Shown: positions 23,051-37,078 of the stretch, piece by piece
How positions within the stretch are numbered: position 1 is the first letter of the stretch
Layout: the number at the start of each line of letters is the position of its first letter
NCBI RefSeq assembly: GCF_024323335.1
Contig: NC_066584.1
Coordinates: 239,285,994 to 239,349,993 of the forward strand
From: Lathyrus oleraceus
Taxonomy: Eukaryota > Streptophyta > Magnoliopsida > Fabales > Fabaceae
Length of the DNA: 64,000 bases
Reading direction: 5' to 3'
Translations under genes and position numbers: made by a program
Notes under the pieces: model-generated
Told to the model about the DNA's origin: nothing
Database searches by the model: none
What the model saw: only the letters and a program-made list of their open reading frames with translations

Positions 23051-24017
23051 TGATGTCGTCTTTGTGCAATGTATCAAGGGAAGCACAAGAAATTGAAGGA
23101 AAGTCTTGATCACACTTTGCTTCTGCTTAAAGTCGACTCAATTCCAAGTTAAAGCTTGTCAAGCATAAAAAAGGTGATAATAAAATTGCATGTCTCTGCT
23201 ACATTAGGGATGAGATTATGCATGTCTCTACTATATGGTTTTGTTTCTTGTACTTTAACTTTAGTTTTAGTTTTAGTTTATATCATTGAGTCTCCTTTTC
23301 ATTTGAGCATTTCTAGATCGAGTTTTAGATTCATGTCTTTTAGCATGCATAATTCAAATTGTTTCTTTTTTAGTATGAGCAATATACTTTAAGTAATTTA
23401 ATTAATTTTTTGAATCAAGAATCATATTTGGGATTGGTTCAAGTCATTCCATAAGTAGAATCTTAAAACATCTTTGAAAATTGACAATTTTGAGATTATA
23501 GATGTGTGATTCGAATCATACATCTTGTGAGTCAAATCAAGTGAAACAGAGGGAAATTATAGATTATGTGATTAGAATCACATATTGTACATGAATCAAA
23601 TCATAAAGTGATGAAAACTCCCAGATTTTCCTATAACTTGCTTAAGTCAAATCATATTGTTCATGACCCGAATCGTAACTTAAGTCTTGACTCGAATCAC
23701 ATTGTTCATGGGTCAAATCATGACTTGAATCATAAAAATGGGTTAGTTTATCATATGTTTAAGATCTTGTTTCAAACTCCTTTGCCACTTGACTCAAATC
23801 ATACATGTTCTCATGGCTCGAATCAAACATGGATTTTGTGCTAAATCTCCATCACCTATAAATATTTTTTTTCTCTCAAATATTTCACAATGTTAGAAAA
23901 CACATACTTCCAATATTGATTTGAAAACCCACAAATCACTTGTTCTTTCAATTTTAAAAAGAGTTTTGAATCTTTTATGAACAATTGCAAACAGTTTCTT
24001 TCATCTTATACCTCATT
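23051..24017 (+). repeat. Older LTR-like sequence, left part (split by Copia insertion)
   Basis: Plus-strand sequence with many degenerate GAATCAAATCATGACTTG units (about 23500-23840), then a TATA box CTATAAAT at 23856-23863. Across the Copia insertion it would continue at 32254 and end in TATCCAACA at 33284 after GGGAGGTTTATTCACTCCCC-type sequence typical of Copia LTR ends. The start is uncertain (TGATGTCGTC at 23051 is one candidate) and no target duplication was found. Confidence 0.35.
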
Positions 24018-24022
24018 CTTTT
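24018..24022. repeat. Target-site duplication CTTTT (left)
   Basis: Matches CTTTT at 32249-32253. Confidence 0.85.
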
Positions 24023-25520
<1,498 letters not shown>

Positions 25521-25530
25521 ATCTCCCACC
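25521..25530 (-). other. Polypurine tract of Copia element
   Basis: Minus strand GGTGGGAGAT abutting the 3' LTR start TGTTGGTGTAAG. Confidence 0.8.
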
Positions 25531-25594
25531 AGCCCTAGAGCCAATAAGGCATACCCTTAATACCCATAGATCTAGTATGGCCACCATGCTTCTG

Positions 25595-25951
25595 CTACGC
25601 AAGAGGCTTTGTTAATGGGTCAACATTATTGTCAAGTATAGGTACTCTGCATATTTTCACATCTCCTCTATCTATTATCTCTCGAATGAGGTGATAACAC
25701 CTAAGTATGTGTTTGGATCGTTGCTGAGATCTAGGCTCCTTAGCTTGTAAAATAGCACCATTGTTATCATAATAGAGATCAATGGGATCCATAATGCTAG
25801 GAACTATGCCAAGTTTACTAGTGAACTTTTTGATCCAAACAACTTCCTTTGCTGCACTTGAGGTCGCAATATACTCGACCTCGGTTGTAGAATTAGCAAC
25901 TGTATCTTGCTTTGAACTTTTCCAACTCACAACACCGTTTAAGTAGAACAC
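25595..25951 (-). pseudogene. Copia RNase H remnant
   Basis: 118-codon frame with the Copia RNase H signatures VSWKSSKQDTVANSTTEVEY (usual A-S-T-E-A replaced in part), AAKEVVW, LYYDNNGAI, RSKHI and VDPLTKPL. It ends shortly before the polypurine tract. The upstream link to RT is broken around 25960-26100. Confidence 0.88.
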
Positions 25952-26098
25952 ATAACTAGATTGTAATCTAAAGTCATCCTTATCTGTCTAGAAGCTAGCA
26001 TCGGTGTATCCAATTACAATAAGTTCTTCCTGACCTCCATATATCAAGAATGAATCCTTAATCCTTCTCAAATACCTAAGGATATTCTTGACAGCTAC

Positions 26099-27039
26099 CT
26101 AATAAGCATCACCAGGATTAGATTGGGACCTACTCGTTGCACTTAAAGCATACAAGACATCTGGTCGAGTACATAAAATGGCATACATGATAGATCCTAT
26201 TGCAGATGCATATGGAATCTTATTCATGCGATCCCTTTCTTCCTTAGTTGAAGAGGATTGTGTTTTTGATAGACACATGCCATGTTGCATATGTAGGAAT
26301 CCTTTCTTGGAATCATGCATATTAAAGTGTCTCAACACTTTATCTATGTATGTACTCTGACTTAGGCCAAACAATTTTTGTGATCTATCTCTATAGATCC
26401 TGATTTCTAATATATAGGTTGCTTCACCTAGGTCGTTCATAGAAAAGCATTTCCCTAACCAAGTTTTTACTTGTTGCAAGGTAGAGACATTGTTTCCAAT
26501 GAGTAATATGTCATCTACATATAATACCAGGAAGAGGATCATGCTCCCACTAACCTTCTTGTAGATACAAGGCCCATATTCATTCTTGATGAATCCATAT
26601 TGTTTTACTATTTCATCAAAATGAAGATTCCAGCTTCTGGAAGCTTGCTTCAATCTATAGATTGATCTCTGTAACTTGCATATCTTTTGGGCTTCTTCTG
26701 GTATGTCAAATCCTTCAGGTTGTGTCATGTAGACAACCTCAAGAAGATTCCCATTAAGGAAAGAAGTTTTGGCATCCATCTGCCATATTTCATAATCATG
26801 ATATGCTGCGATAACAAGTAAAATCTGAATAGATTTAGCATTGCAACTGGTGAAAATGTTTCATCATAGTCAACCCCATGAATTTGTTTATATCCTTTTG
26901 CAACAAGTATTGCCTTATAGATATGTACCTTACCATCCATGGCAGTATTCTTTTTGAAGACCCACTTGCATTGTATTGGGTTAACTCCTACAGGAGGCTC
27001 TAGTAAGGTCCAAACCTGGATTGTGTACATGGAATCCAT
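26099..27039 (-). pseudogene. Copia reverse transcriptase remnant (frameshifted)
   Basis: Two overlapping frames, 27039-26725 (NPIQCKWVFKKNT, LVAKGYKQIHGVDYDETFSPV) and 26779-26099 (FLNGNLLEVVYMTQPEGF, YRLKQASRSW, VLYVDDILLIGN, CTRPDVLYAL). The catalytic YVDD is intact, but a frameshift near 26750 separates the N-terminal fingers from the palm. The function would be copying element RNA to DNA; this copy cannot make one continuous enzyme. Confidence 0.92.
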
Positions 27040-27146
27040 TTCTTATTTCATGGCTTTTAGCCACTTCTCCGACTCATGACCAATTATGGCCTCTTGGTCG
27101 GTCACAGGCTCATCTTGATCCATGAGTAATACATCACCTTGATCAG

Positions 27147-28278
27147 TTATGAGATATCCATATCTCTAAGGTAGGTGATGTATCCTACTTGACCTACGAT
27201 GGCTTGTTCTACTTGAGCCGATTGCTCTTCCATAACTACTTGTGTTTCCTGCTCTAATTCCTCCATAGGCGTATCAATGCTTTGTGATTCTTGAATTTCT
27301 TCAAGCTCTACTTTCCTCCCACTGATTCCTTTGGAAATATAATCTGTTTCCAGGAAGACTTCAGTTCGAGCGACAAACACTTTGCCCTCAGAAGGATTGT
27401 GGAAGTAATACCCTCTTGTTTCTTTAGGATACCCCACAAATAACCATTTTTCAGATTTGGGCTCAAGCTTAGTTGAAATTTGTTGTTTCACATAAACTTC
27501 GCAACCCCAAATCTTCATATAAGACATATGTGATTTTTACCACTCCATATCTCATATGATGTCTTCTCAACCTTTTTGGATGGAACACGGTTAAGTGTGT
27601 AAGCTATTGTCAATAGTGCATGTCCCTAAAAGGAGTTTGGAAGATCGACATGACTCATCATGGATCAGACCATGTCTAACAAGGTTCAATTTCTTCTCTC
27701 ATATACACCATTCCATTAGGGTGTTCCAGGAGGAGTAAGTTGGGATAAAATCTCACACTCTTTCAGATGGTCATCAAACTCTAGTCTTAAATATTCACCA
27801 CCTCGATCTCATCAAAGAGTTTTAATATTCTTACCTAGTTGGTTTTATACTTCATTCTTGAATTCCTTGAACTTTTCAAAGGACTCTGATTTGTGTTTCA
27901 TTAAATACATATAACCATATCTACTGAAATCATCAGTAAATGTGATGAAGTACTGAAAACCTCATATGGCTGGTATGTTCAGTGGTCAACATACATCAGT
28001 GTGTATGAGGGACAAAAGATCATTAACTCTTTCACCTTTTATTGTGAATGGAGACTTTGTCATCTTTCCAATTAAACAAGATCTGCATGTCTCATATGAT
28101 TCATAATCAAAAGATTCCAAGAGTCCATCCTTATGGAGTTGGAAATGCGTTTCTCATTTATGTGGCCTAATCGACAATGCCAAAGGTAAGTTGGATTTAA
28201 CTCATTAGGTTTCACCATTTTAGTATTAATGTTATAAATAGGCATTTCAAGATCAAAGACATATAGTCCATTATTCAT
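27147..28278 (-). pseudogene. Copia integrase remnant
   Basis: Starts with the pre-integrase segment (LWHCRLGHINEKRISN, 28278-28072), followed by decayed core sequence and then the post-integrase segment (27527-27147, with MKIWGCEVYVK, FVGYPKETRGYYF, EGKVFVARTEVFLE). Several stops and frame changes lie between 27530 and 28070. A better-preserved stretch of the same region is in the deleted copy at 41184-41574. Confidence 0.85.
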
Positions 28279-29457
28279 TTATGCATTAACATCGAATATA
28301 TCATTCAAATAAATGGAGCAACAATTGTTCTTTATTATGAATGAAAAAAGAAATTTTTCCAAACAAGAAACGAAAATAATATTCCTGCTAATTGTAGGTA
28401 CATAATAACAGTTCTCTAACTGAATTATTAAACCACTAGGTAAAGTCAATACATAAGTTCCTACGGCTAAAGCAACAACCTTTGCTCCATTTCCAACTCG
28501 TAGGTCAACTTCACCTTTTGACAAATCTCTACTCCTTTTTAGCCCCTGCACATTGGTACAAATGGGAGAACCGTATCCAGTATCTAATACCCATGATGCA
28601 AAAGTAGATAGATTTATTTCAATAACAAAAATACCTGAAGTTGAAGTCTCTACTCCATTCTTCTTATCTTCCAGGTACTTTACCGCAATGGAAGCAAGTG
28701 ACGTCCTTTGTTATACCTTTACTAGGCTTCAAAGCAGGAGAAGTGGGTTTGGGTTTGGCAACTTCCTTGCCTTTCCCTTTACCACCCTGCTTGGTGGGCC
28801 TTTTGTTATGTTTCTTTCCATTTCCGATCATCAGAATGAACTCCCCTTTTGACTTTAAATTCTGCTCAGCAGTTCTTAACATGCCTAGCATTTCAGGAAG
28901 AGTTTTGTCCATATCATTCATGTTGAAATTACGAACAAATTGACTGAAGCTCTCTAGCAACGATTGCAAGATCAAATCATTCGTAACTTTCTTTCTGAGG
29001 GGAAAACCCAATTTCTCAAGGTTCTCCATATACCCAATCATCTTGAGCACATGGGGGCCTACAGGGACTCGTCAGCTAACTTTCTTTGAAAAATGGCTTT
29101 TGAAACTTCAAACCTTTCATGCCTTGATTGCTCTTGATAGAGCATTCTCAGGCATCCGATCATATTGAACACTGCCATGTTCTCATGTTGCTTTCGCAAC
29201 TCCGAGTTCATAGTAGCTAGTATGAAGCAAGCAACTTCATTGGCATCATCGACATGCTTCTTATAAGTATCTCTTTCTGCCTTAGGTGTAGAACTAGGAG
29301 GTTTCTCTTCAGGAATAGGTTTCTCCAAGACATACAACTTTTTATCATGCATGAGGACAATCCTCAGATTTCGGTGCCAATCCAGAAAATTTGTCCCAGA
29401 CAATTTTTCCTTATCAAGGATTGATCGTAAAATATTGTTAGAGGTGTTTGTTGTCAT
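28279..29457 (-). pseudogene. Copia gag and protease remnant
   Basis: Gag starts at ATG 29457 (MTTNTSNNILRSILDKEKL, then FLDWHRNLRIVL) and runs to 29059, where a one-base frameshift moves it to a second frame (29050-28664, LKMIGYMENLEKLGF, MLGMLRTAEQNLKSK). The zinc knuckle keeps CFHCGK but then jumps to sequence beyond the His and last Cys: a small deletion removed half the finger and shifted the frame. Protease follows with WVLDTGYGSPICTN near 28545-28600; the catalytic DTG remains. Confidence 0.88.
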
Positions 29458-30880
29458 GGTAATCTACATGAAAAATATGAAAACATAAGTATCATTAAAA
29501 TAACATATTTAATTAGGCCTGTAATTAAATATGCTCCCACTATTTTACTCAAAACAAATGACCCTCACCGTTTGATTCGGAAAATCCCGTTGGAAGATTT
29601 TCTAGTGGTTCGAGATATACATTTCACTTTGTTTTAAGTCCGTGTAGGCGGATTACACAAAACTAGGTTATTTAGGTAGGAATCCCTTCCAATTGTATCT
29701 AATACAACTCTCGAATATTACAATTATCCCATCGCACCTTACTAATATAGAACATGTACCTCGCGTAGGCGAAACCTACATTATTCGATACTAGTCTTGA
29801 TGAGTGCTAAAACTTATAAAGCATAAACTTAATATTTAATTTGAGGGAATTTGCAATTATTTTGATCTCACCGACTTATTTATCATATAAATCATCTCTC
29901 ACATGCATCAACATACATACAAAATGAAACAGTTATGGCCCTTGGCACAATTGTTCTCCCAAGCCAATGAGAGAACCTAAGCTAACCTAATAACGATCTA
30001 AGCTTCTCCAAGCAAGATCTTCAAGGTTGTCCTCCTTTGATATTGTATTCTTCTCTTTATTCATAATATTACATTACATAAAAGAAACTCGTTTTACATA
30101 CGAGGGAGTGAGATGAGAAAATAAGTTACATTAAGAGATTAAAAGAGAGGCACGACACGCAGACCGTATTTTAAAATCCCAAAAACAAAATAACGGAAAA
30201 CTAAGGCCATAATTGATCACCACAAGACAATAATAATAAACACATTATTATTATTAATTTAAATTCTGTTAATTAAATAAACCAAATTAAATTGCGGCGA
30301 TTGATCATACTACGTAGAGTTAGCCGGGGGTTCCGCTGCCCGGTCAGCGGACGGTGGTTCCTTAATCGCATAACTCTTGTACAGTCACAACCTTAATCGC
30401 ATAATTCTTTGACAACATAACCGTTGTACCGTCATGAGCCCTAATGCATCAATTGCATACCGTCATACACGTCTCGATTGATAATTCAGTATGATTAATC
30501 AACATGTCATTTCTTCACCATACTAATGTCGGATTCCGAAGCAAATGACTATTGATCGCTCAAAGGAATGACAATCATTAAGTGTTTGAATGAACGAAAT
30601 AGAAACAGTATATCAAATATACCATATTTTGCATAAGAATTACTTATATCATATATATAAATTAATCAATCTCATTTGTGTAACCTATGGACGATCGATG
30701 TATTGCTGCTTCACCATACTAACGTCGGATTCCGAAGCACAGCCAACATCAATCATCCAAATCGTACACACATGATGCCAAATTTAATTACTCGTTTATT
30801 ATTTAATTCATTATGTCTTTTAATCGTATTAATACAGAAAATACAAAAAATAAACAACTATCAGATGTATGGTTTCGTAA
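29458..30880 (-). other. Copia 5' leader, non-coding
   Basis: About 1.4 kb between PBS and gag. It holds a 31-bp direct repeat (30513-30543 and 30709-30739, one mismatch, containing GTCGGATTCCGAAGCA), a doubled CCTTAATCGCATAA near 30359-30404, and a small hairpin around 30330-30350 (CCGCTGCCCGGTCAGCGG). No coding frame is supported. Confidence 0.6.
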
Positions 30881-30896
30881 GTGGCTTTGATACCAC
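30881..30896 (-). other. Primer binding site of Copia element
   Basis: Minus strand GTGGTATCAAAGCCAC, directly next to the 5' LTR. It is a methionine-tRNA-type PBS differing from TGGTATCAGAGC by an A for G. Confidence 0.8.
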
Positions 30897-32248
30897 TGAA
30901 GGAAAATTGTGATCCAAAATGCAGCGGAAATTAAAAATGTTCATTTGGTAATCCTTACGAATGGGCATGATCAGTAATAGAAATCGTTACCTCTTGTGGC
31001 GATTGAAAACTTTGATGCAGTTCTAAGCAGTAATCACGAGCATTGAATGGTGACAACACCTCTACTCAGTTCACACGAATGGATTCCTTCAGTCTCAGTG
31101 CTAGCTGCTACGAATGAAGGCTTTGAGTGAGAGAGAGAGAGAGATAAAAATGAAATTTCATCAAGTGAAATGCTTCTGCACAAGGGTTCTATTTATATAA
31201 CCACTTGTGTGGGCTGCAAGCTAAAAAGCCCACTTAAGTGTATGTGGCCCATATCTTATAGTATACTGAAAATCACTTAAACGTGTGGTACCTTACCACA
31301 TTTCATATTCTACTTAAGTGCGTCGTACCTTATGATGTTCTACAATTCACTTAAGTGCACCGTACCTTACGGTGTTCCTTATTTACTCTACCTCTCATAA
31401 TCCATCCTTTTGTGTGTGACCTTGTAGGTTTTCCCGATATTGGCAATTATATTAAATCACATATTCAACATAATAAACAATGAGCGGTATCTGGAGACAC
31501 ATCACTGCTACACAAGACACAAAAATGTCATGTGATCTGACAAATCCCTTTTTGTGATAATACTTGTGTGTATAATTACCCTTTTTGCCCTTATGTCTAT
31601 ATTGAACACAAGGCATAAACTATGTCATCCTTGTCCAACTCAATATTGTTCCCTTAGACATTTATCATGTTACGCAGGATGGGAAAATTCCATCTAGGTC
31701 ACTCATGTCCCTAAGCATGCTCCCTAGAGTACCCATCAACTGTCTTTATGGTCATCCAATTATAGACAATGTTTGATCAACAATAAAGCACTCGACTCTA
31801 CATCTAGGGTCCATAGTGGTTTCAGGTTGAAGGGTGGTATACACCACTATCACCATGAGAATAACTTATGACACTTTGCATAACATTCTATGTAGTATTC
31901 TCATAGCGAATCAATCTGGTATAAATATTACTCATAATATTCATACTTATGTTTAAGCCTTGATAACTCCTTATCCATGATCCATGAGATGTGATCATAA
32001 GTTTATATACATAATAGTCTTAATGCTTTAATGTTATCCTACTTCACAACAAAGATCGACTACAGATACTTTAAGAATAATGTCCTTATGTTTAATGGGA
32101 TCTCATGATTAAGTCACACTTGATACATTAAACAGACTAGCTATTCTAGGGATTTTATTAAACAAACATAATAAAGAAAAAGCCTTTTATTATTAATAAA
32201 TAATTTGATACAAGTACCAAAAGTATTGACCTCTAGGGCTCACCAACA
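30897..32248 (-). repeat. Copia 5' LTR
   Basis: 1352 bp, plus strand TGAAGGAAAATTGTGATCC to GGGCTCACCAACA. It has only a short GA tract (about 31127-31143) where the partner LTR has the expanded microsatellite. Confidence 0.9.
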
Positions 32249-32253
32249 CTTTT
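32249..32253. repeat. Target-site duplication CTTTT (right)
   Basis: Pairs with 24018-24022. Confidence 0.85.
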
Positions 32254-32755
32254 TCCATTGTTGCATGGTTCTTAATCTCATCTTTGAAGATTTGTAATTG
32301 TTGAGGAGATTCATTTTTGAATTTAATGTTTCTTTGAAGATTTGGTTAAGATTTCAGAGTTTCACTAGGGTGTGGTGTGTTGTGACTGGTTTTGACAATT
32401 CCAGTGGAAAAAAAAGGAGGTTCTTCTCTCCAGGTTGACCTTAGTAGTGCTATGTGGAAGCCTACAGACAGAGTAGGAGTTCTTCTCAATCTTAGGATCA
32501 AGTTGTTGGGGCTGGAAGATTCAATAAGCGATTTCATGTGAAGATTTTACATAGAGTTCAGTTTGTAGACTATGTACAAGTCAAAGATTCAAAAGGAAGA
32601 ATTTTTACGTTTCATGATTAATTTTGAATATTGTGATTGTACGAACTATTATAATTTTGTCACAAATCATAGTGGAGATTTCAATGGCCAATCATTGGAG
32701 ACTAGATCAGAAGCAAAGTGAGGACAAACGCATCTAATTATTATAAATCTTGGTT

Positions 32756-32799
<44 letters not shown>

Positions 32800-33284
32800 A
32801 TCTCCTTTTTAATTTTTGTAGAACATTGTATGATTAGGTTGTTCTTTATTGCTTTCTAGAAATTGCATGTTATTAGAACTTCTTTTGGTAGCGATTTATT
32901 GTAAAGGTGTAGGTTTTGTTAGAAATGATACTTTATTTTTGTCTTACTGTAAATTAAACTGAAAATCGTGGTTGTAGAATCCATTCGGTGTTATTGTTGT
33001 TAAATCAGACTTCTTGTGTAATTTGACAATTATTAAATATAATTGCTAGTTAATACATTTTGGCTGAATTTGTGTGTCAATCTTATTTGTGTTGTGAACT
33101 GCTTAAGTCATTATGCATCAATTCCAATCAATAAGCATAATCTCTTTTACGCTAAAGTTTACTTCCGCCACACAAAATCACTTTTGTTTTAAAAACTCTG
33201 ATAAAAGTTTTTAAAATAAAATTTTAATTGGGAGGTTTATTCACTCCCCTCTAGGTCGTTTCTTATCCATATTCCTATCCAACA
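32254..33284 (+). repeat. Older LTR-like sequence, right part
   Basis: Continuation of 23051-24017 across the Copia insertion. It contains a (CT)19 microsatellite at about 32759-32796 and ends with ATTCACTCCCCTCTAGGTCG and TATCCAACA, a typical Copia LTR end. No PBS follows, so it is either a solo LTR or truncated. Confidence 0.4.
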
Positions 33285-34366
33285 AAGATTAGCATAAAAA
33301 ATGGTTGGGTGACCTTATGAGGTCTTCCAGGAAGAAGGTTGCTAAAGCCTTACTCTTAAACTTATATGGACTGGGAATGTAAGTTTGTGAGGGTCAAGGG
33401 ACAAGATTGTGCCTCCATGGTTATGACTGGGGCGACTGACCCCCCCTCCACCCCCCGCACGCGCGTGCGATATTTCAAGAGGTTACTTAGGCCTTAAGGA
33501 TCAACATGAGCACAATTCTTATGATCTTAACAAGATGCATATGTTGTAGGCGAACACAATCATCTCTAAAGAAAGTTTATTCAAAAATTAAAGCTGAAAA
33601 AAGCAAAGTATTCAAAGACAAAAGATAATTGAATACAAAATGGCTTTTATGAAGAGTAGAAGAAAAGAAAACATGAAATGAAGCAATTGGTTCCATATTC
33701 ACATGTGCATATTGGGAAATTGAAAATGGACCATATTCAAAGGTTCAATTTATTTACTGATTTGACCCAGATAAATTTTGAGTTGGGACCTTTGTAGTCT
33801 TAAAAGGTAGGTCTCGAGTTGAACTTTGGAAGTATAAAAAAATGTCTCGAGTTATGGCTTAAAACTAATCTTGGAAATGTTTTTAAGTTTTCCTAAAATA
33901 AGCTAGGGTGCCATCACCAATTACTTCAGCCAAACAATCTCACTTTAATCGAGCCAGAGGTAACTCTAATAGTTGAGAATCAAGAATTCTTAAGATTGAG
34001 AAATCAAGGTCTCATCCAAATGATGAAATGTAAGTCGAAGAAACCTGGAAAAGAGACAACTTAATACCCAACTTCTTAGGCCCTTATGTATTATTGTATT
34101 ATTCGGTTAGATGCTAGATACTATCAATCTATGAAATATTAGTGAAAATCTTGTTTTTCTCTTCAATACTTTCTCAAATAGTAGGATAATAATTTTTTCT
34201 TTTGACTTTTTTCCATTTATACTTATGTTTTATTCTCCACCTTCCATATTCACTATCAACCTTTTCTCCTTAACTTACCCTCGATCCTTGGCACTTTCCC
34301 TTCAATATTTTCTTACCCTCGACCCTTGGCGTTTTACCCTTCAATATCTTCACGTAGCTAGTAGCC
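33285..34366. other. Intergenic, nothing recognised
   Basis: No coding frame or clear repeat end. A GC-rich patch with C7 and C6 runs and GCACGCGCGTGC lies at about 33442-33472. Two short near-copies of ACCCTCGACCCTTGGC-like sequence occur at 34278-34335. Confidence 0.3.
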
Positions 34367-34570
34367 ATGTCTAGAGGTTCTAAATTAAGGAACGCATTTA
34401 ATGATTTATTTGGAAATCAAGGTTTGATGATTACATGGTGGGAAATGATACTTTTGGAACTGTTACATATTCGTTCATTGGATCTTCACGCTTTATTCAA
34501 TGGATCTAATTCTTTTGTCTTTTTGGCTAATCGGGGAAAGCAATTTGAACAAATAATAGAGAAATTATAA
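34367..34570 (+). CDS. Unrecognised 67-aa ORF
   Basis: ATG to TAA frame, 67 codons (MSRGSKLRNAFNDLFGNQ...). Hydrophobic middle, no motif I recognise, no TATA box or conserved neighbour. It may be a fragment of a transposon protein or chance. Low confidence. Confidence 0.15.
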   Translation: MSRGSKLRNAFNDLFGNQGLMITWWEMILLELLHIRSLDLHALFNGSNSFVFLANRGKQFEQIIEKL

Positions 34571-35159
34571 CATTTTTTTGAAAGAATAATTTTATATAGA
34601 ATGATTAACGAATATTTATTATTAATATATTTTTAATTTTTAAAATATTAAAACAACATAGATCATAGATTATAATTGAAGAAATTATCTAAGTCTTCCA
34701 AAACCCTCGTCTAGAAGCAAGAGATTTTGAATTAGGGGCAATATATTGATATATGAATTTATTTCCATTTATTTTTAAAGCATAAATATATATTATATTT
34801 ATCTTTTAATGAAATTCATCTCTAAAAAAAATATTTCATAATTTTCTCAAATTTTTATTTTTGTAATTTTTAAAATTTTATTATCAACAAAAATATTTAT
34901 CTATTATATCTATATAATAATAATATGATTAGTCGTGTGCATTTTCTTATGAGATCATATTATTAAACTAAAACCCTATAAATCAAAATGTTTTTTAAAG
35001 GTATAGGAAAAAATTATTTTGAAATTAAACAAAAAATTAATTCGACTATATTTTTGGGATTTTTTTTAAATAACCATGTTTTTCAAATTAAATCCCTAAA
35101 TAACCATTTAAAAAAAATAATAACCACCTTTCCAAACACATACGTCAGTTGAACGGACG
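34571..35159. other. AT-rich intergenic, possible outer end of the Mutator-like element
   Basis: Very AT-rich. At about 35045-35130 a stretch with repeated AAATAACCATxT units (35073, 35098, 35119) precedes the PMD gene's 3' end and could be the element's terminal region. No matching inverted end was found on the right. Confidence 0.25.
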
Positions 35160-37073
35160 CATCCATTAAACGTTAAGAGGAGACACCACTAGAGCTGGTG
35201 CATGCTCCCAATGGTCATGCATGTAGGCGTCATTCCTCTTGGCGCATGAATGTATGCATTGGTGTATACGCCAATCCGTCTGTCTTCGAGGTCTCCCACA
35301 ATTTTCCTGAGGTGTTTGGGGTCTTTGAGTGCTGACATGATTCAATGGTGGCTGGTGTGAAGGTCCGGTGGAAGGTCCAACAGTATTTGATAGATGTGTC
35401 ATCATTTGTTCTCAATAGCTGGGGGGGGGGGGGGGTTCTCGCCAACGGCGCTTCCGTAATTGAGTTTGGTGCTCATCTTATCGTAGTTGGGTCAATGTGG
35501 TTGGGTGAATTGTTGACGGTATAGTTGCCCGAATTGGGACATTGAATCATTTTGGGAACGAAGCAATGGTTCTTGGGGTGTACTATAGTTAAACAATGAT
35601 TGGGTGTTATGGTGATGGGATGTTTGGGTGGTCATTGGTGGGGGCTATGATGGCATGAATTGTATGAATCATCTGGGTTATATATTATTGTGTTGGTGAG
35701 TAGGGTTTGATTCTTGATTTTGAGGTTGGGTGTTTGGCATGAAGGGATTGCGAGGTTGGGTGTTTGGTTGTTGGGTGTATGTGGTAGGGTGATGGTGTGA
35801 GGTTGGTCGTTGGGTTTGGGTGGTTTGACATTGTTGTTGGATGAGGACTTGTTGTTAGGCGTATGATCACGAAGCTAGTTGGAGTGGATCAATCAAATAC
35901 CTTGGCTCAGACACAAATTGTTGTGTTATATCCGACCTAAACCATGCCATATATTGTTAAGTTGGTCTAGCACCTTATATGAATGGTTCGTTTAAGATGT
36001 GTTGTCGTTGATTCCTCTAATGACGACACATCTCTTTTGCAAAGTCTCTCCAGTCGGAATAATCCCATTGGGCATCGACTCTTTTTTATGCCAATCTCCC
36101 AAACACGTCAGAGGTTCTGGAATTTGTTGTTGCATGCCGAACTGCAGTTTTACCCAGTCACTTTGGTGCATCTCCACAGTATTGAACCAAATAATTGAAG
36201 TTTTTGATGTCCAAACTGCAATATCATCATGGTTAACCTGATGATCAAGACCCAGATACGGCCTCTAGATAAACTGTACAATAATACGACATAATTAGAT
36301 AATAAATAATTTGATAATTATTTTTAAATTAAAATAAAGTTGTGTAGGAGTATTACATCATCTGGTCCAATGTGATCCAATAGATTGCGATAGACTAGTA
36401 TAACGTGTTTCAGACACCTAATATAGTTCATCCCTCTAACTAACCACTTAGATAAAAAACAATTGAAAAATATTATCTACAGTTAATTGTAATATAAAGT
36501 CTAATTAATTATATGGTAAAGTTTTAAACTTACTTTGTTGCAAACGAAAATATGAATGGCTTCTCGTTTATCGGGGCAAGTGACGACATTCTTGACCAAC
36601 CTCATGCTTGTAGCAAATATGCGTATGAATAAAAAGTACAAGTATTTTTTGGGGAATTTTTACACATCACACTATATAGATGGGCCAAAACAGCTGAACC
36701 CCAACTATATGTGCTTACCTTATTTATGTTTCGTAACAACGGTAAATACATAATATTTACCGTATTACCAGTACTTTCGGGAAATGAAAAATTACCAAAT
36801 AAAATCATAATATAACACCGAGCTTTAACTATTTTTTTGTACTCGGTATATTTTTTGGTCAATGTTATACTCGCATAATATTGTTTGAGATATCTTAAAT
36901 TAATACCTTGCCCCCTAACTTGACCGGATGTCTCTCCCGTAGCTTGGTCGTCACACAAAGGGGAACCAAATAATTCATTGCAAATAGAGTTATCCTGGTT
37001 AACTATACCATTCACGACCTTACCATCGATACGTAGATCCAACAACATGTAGACGTCCTCAAGTGTGACGGTA

Positions 37074-37078
37074 CACTC
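37074..37078. repeat. Target-site duplication CACTC (left)
   Basis: Matches CACTC at 38463-38467, the other side of the solo LTR. Confidence 0.93.

Noticed and set aside
30881..30896. tRNA gene fragment
   Set aside because: Only the primer-binding complement of a tRNA 3' end is present; no cloverleaf around it. The same applies at 10286, 19245 and 60102.
35421..35435. 15-G run as a G-quadruplex regulatory site
   Set aside because: It is one homopolymer in the Pro-coding tail of the decayed PMD gene (CCC codons on the minus strand), and its length may also be a sequencing artefact.
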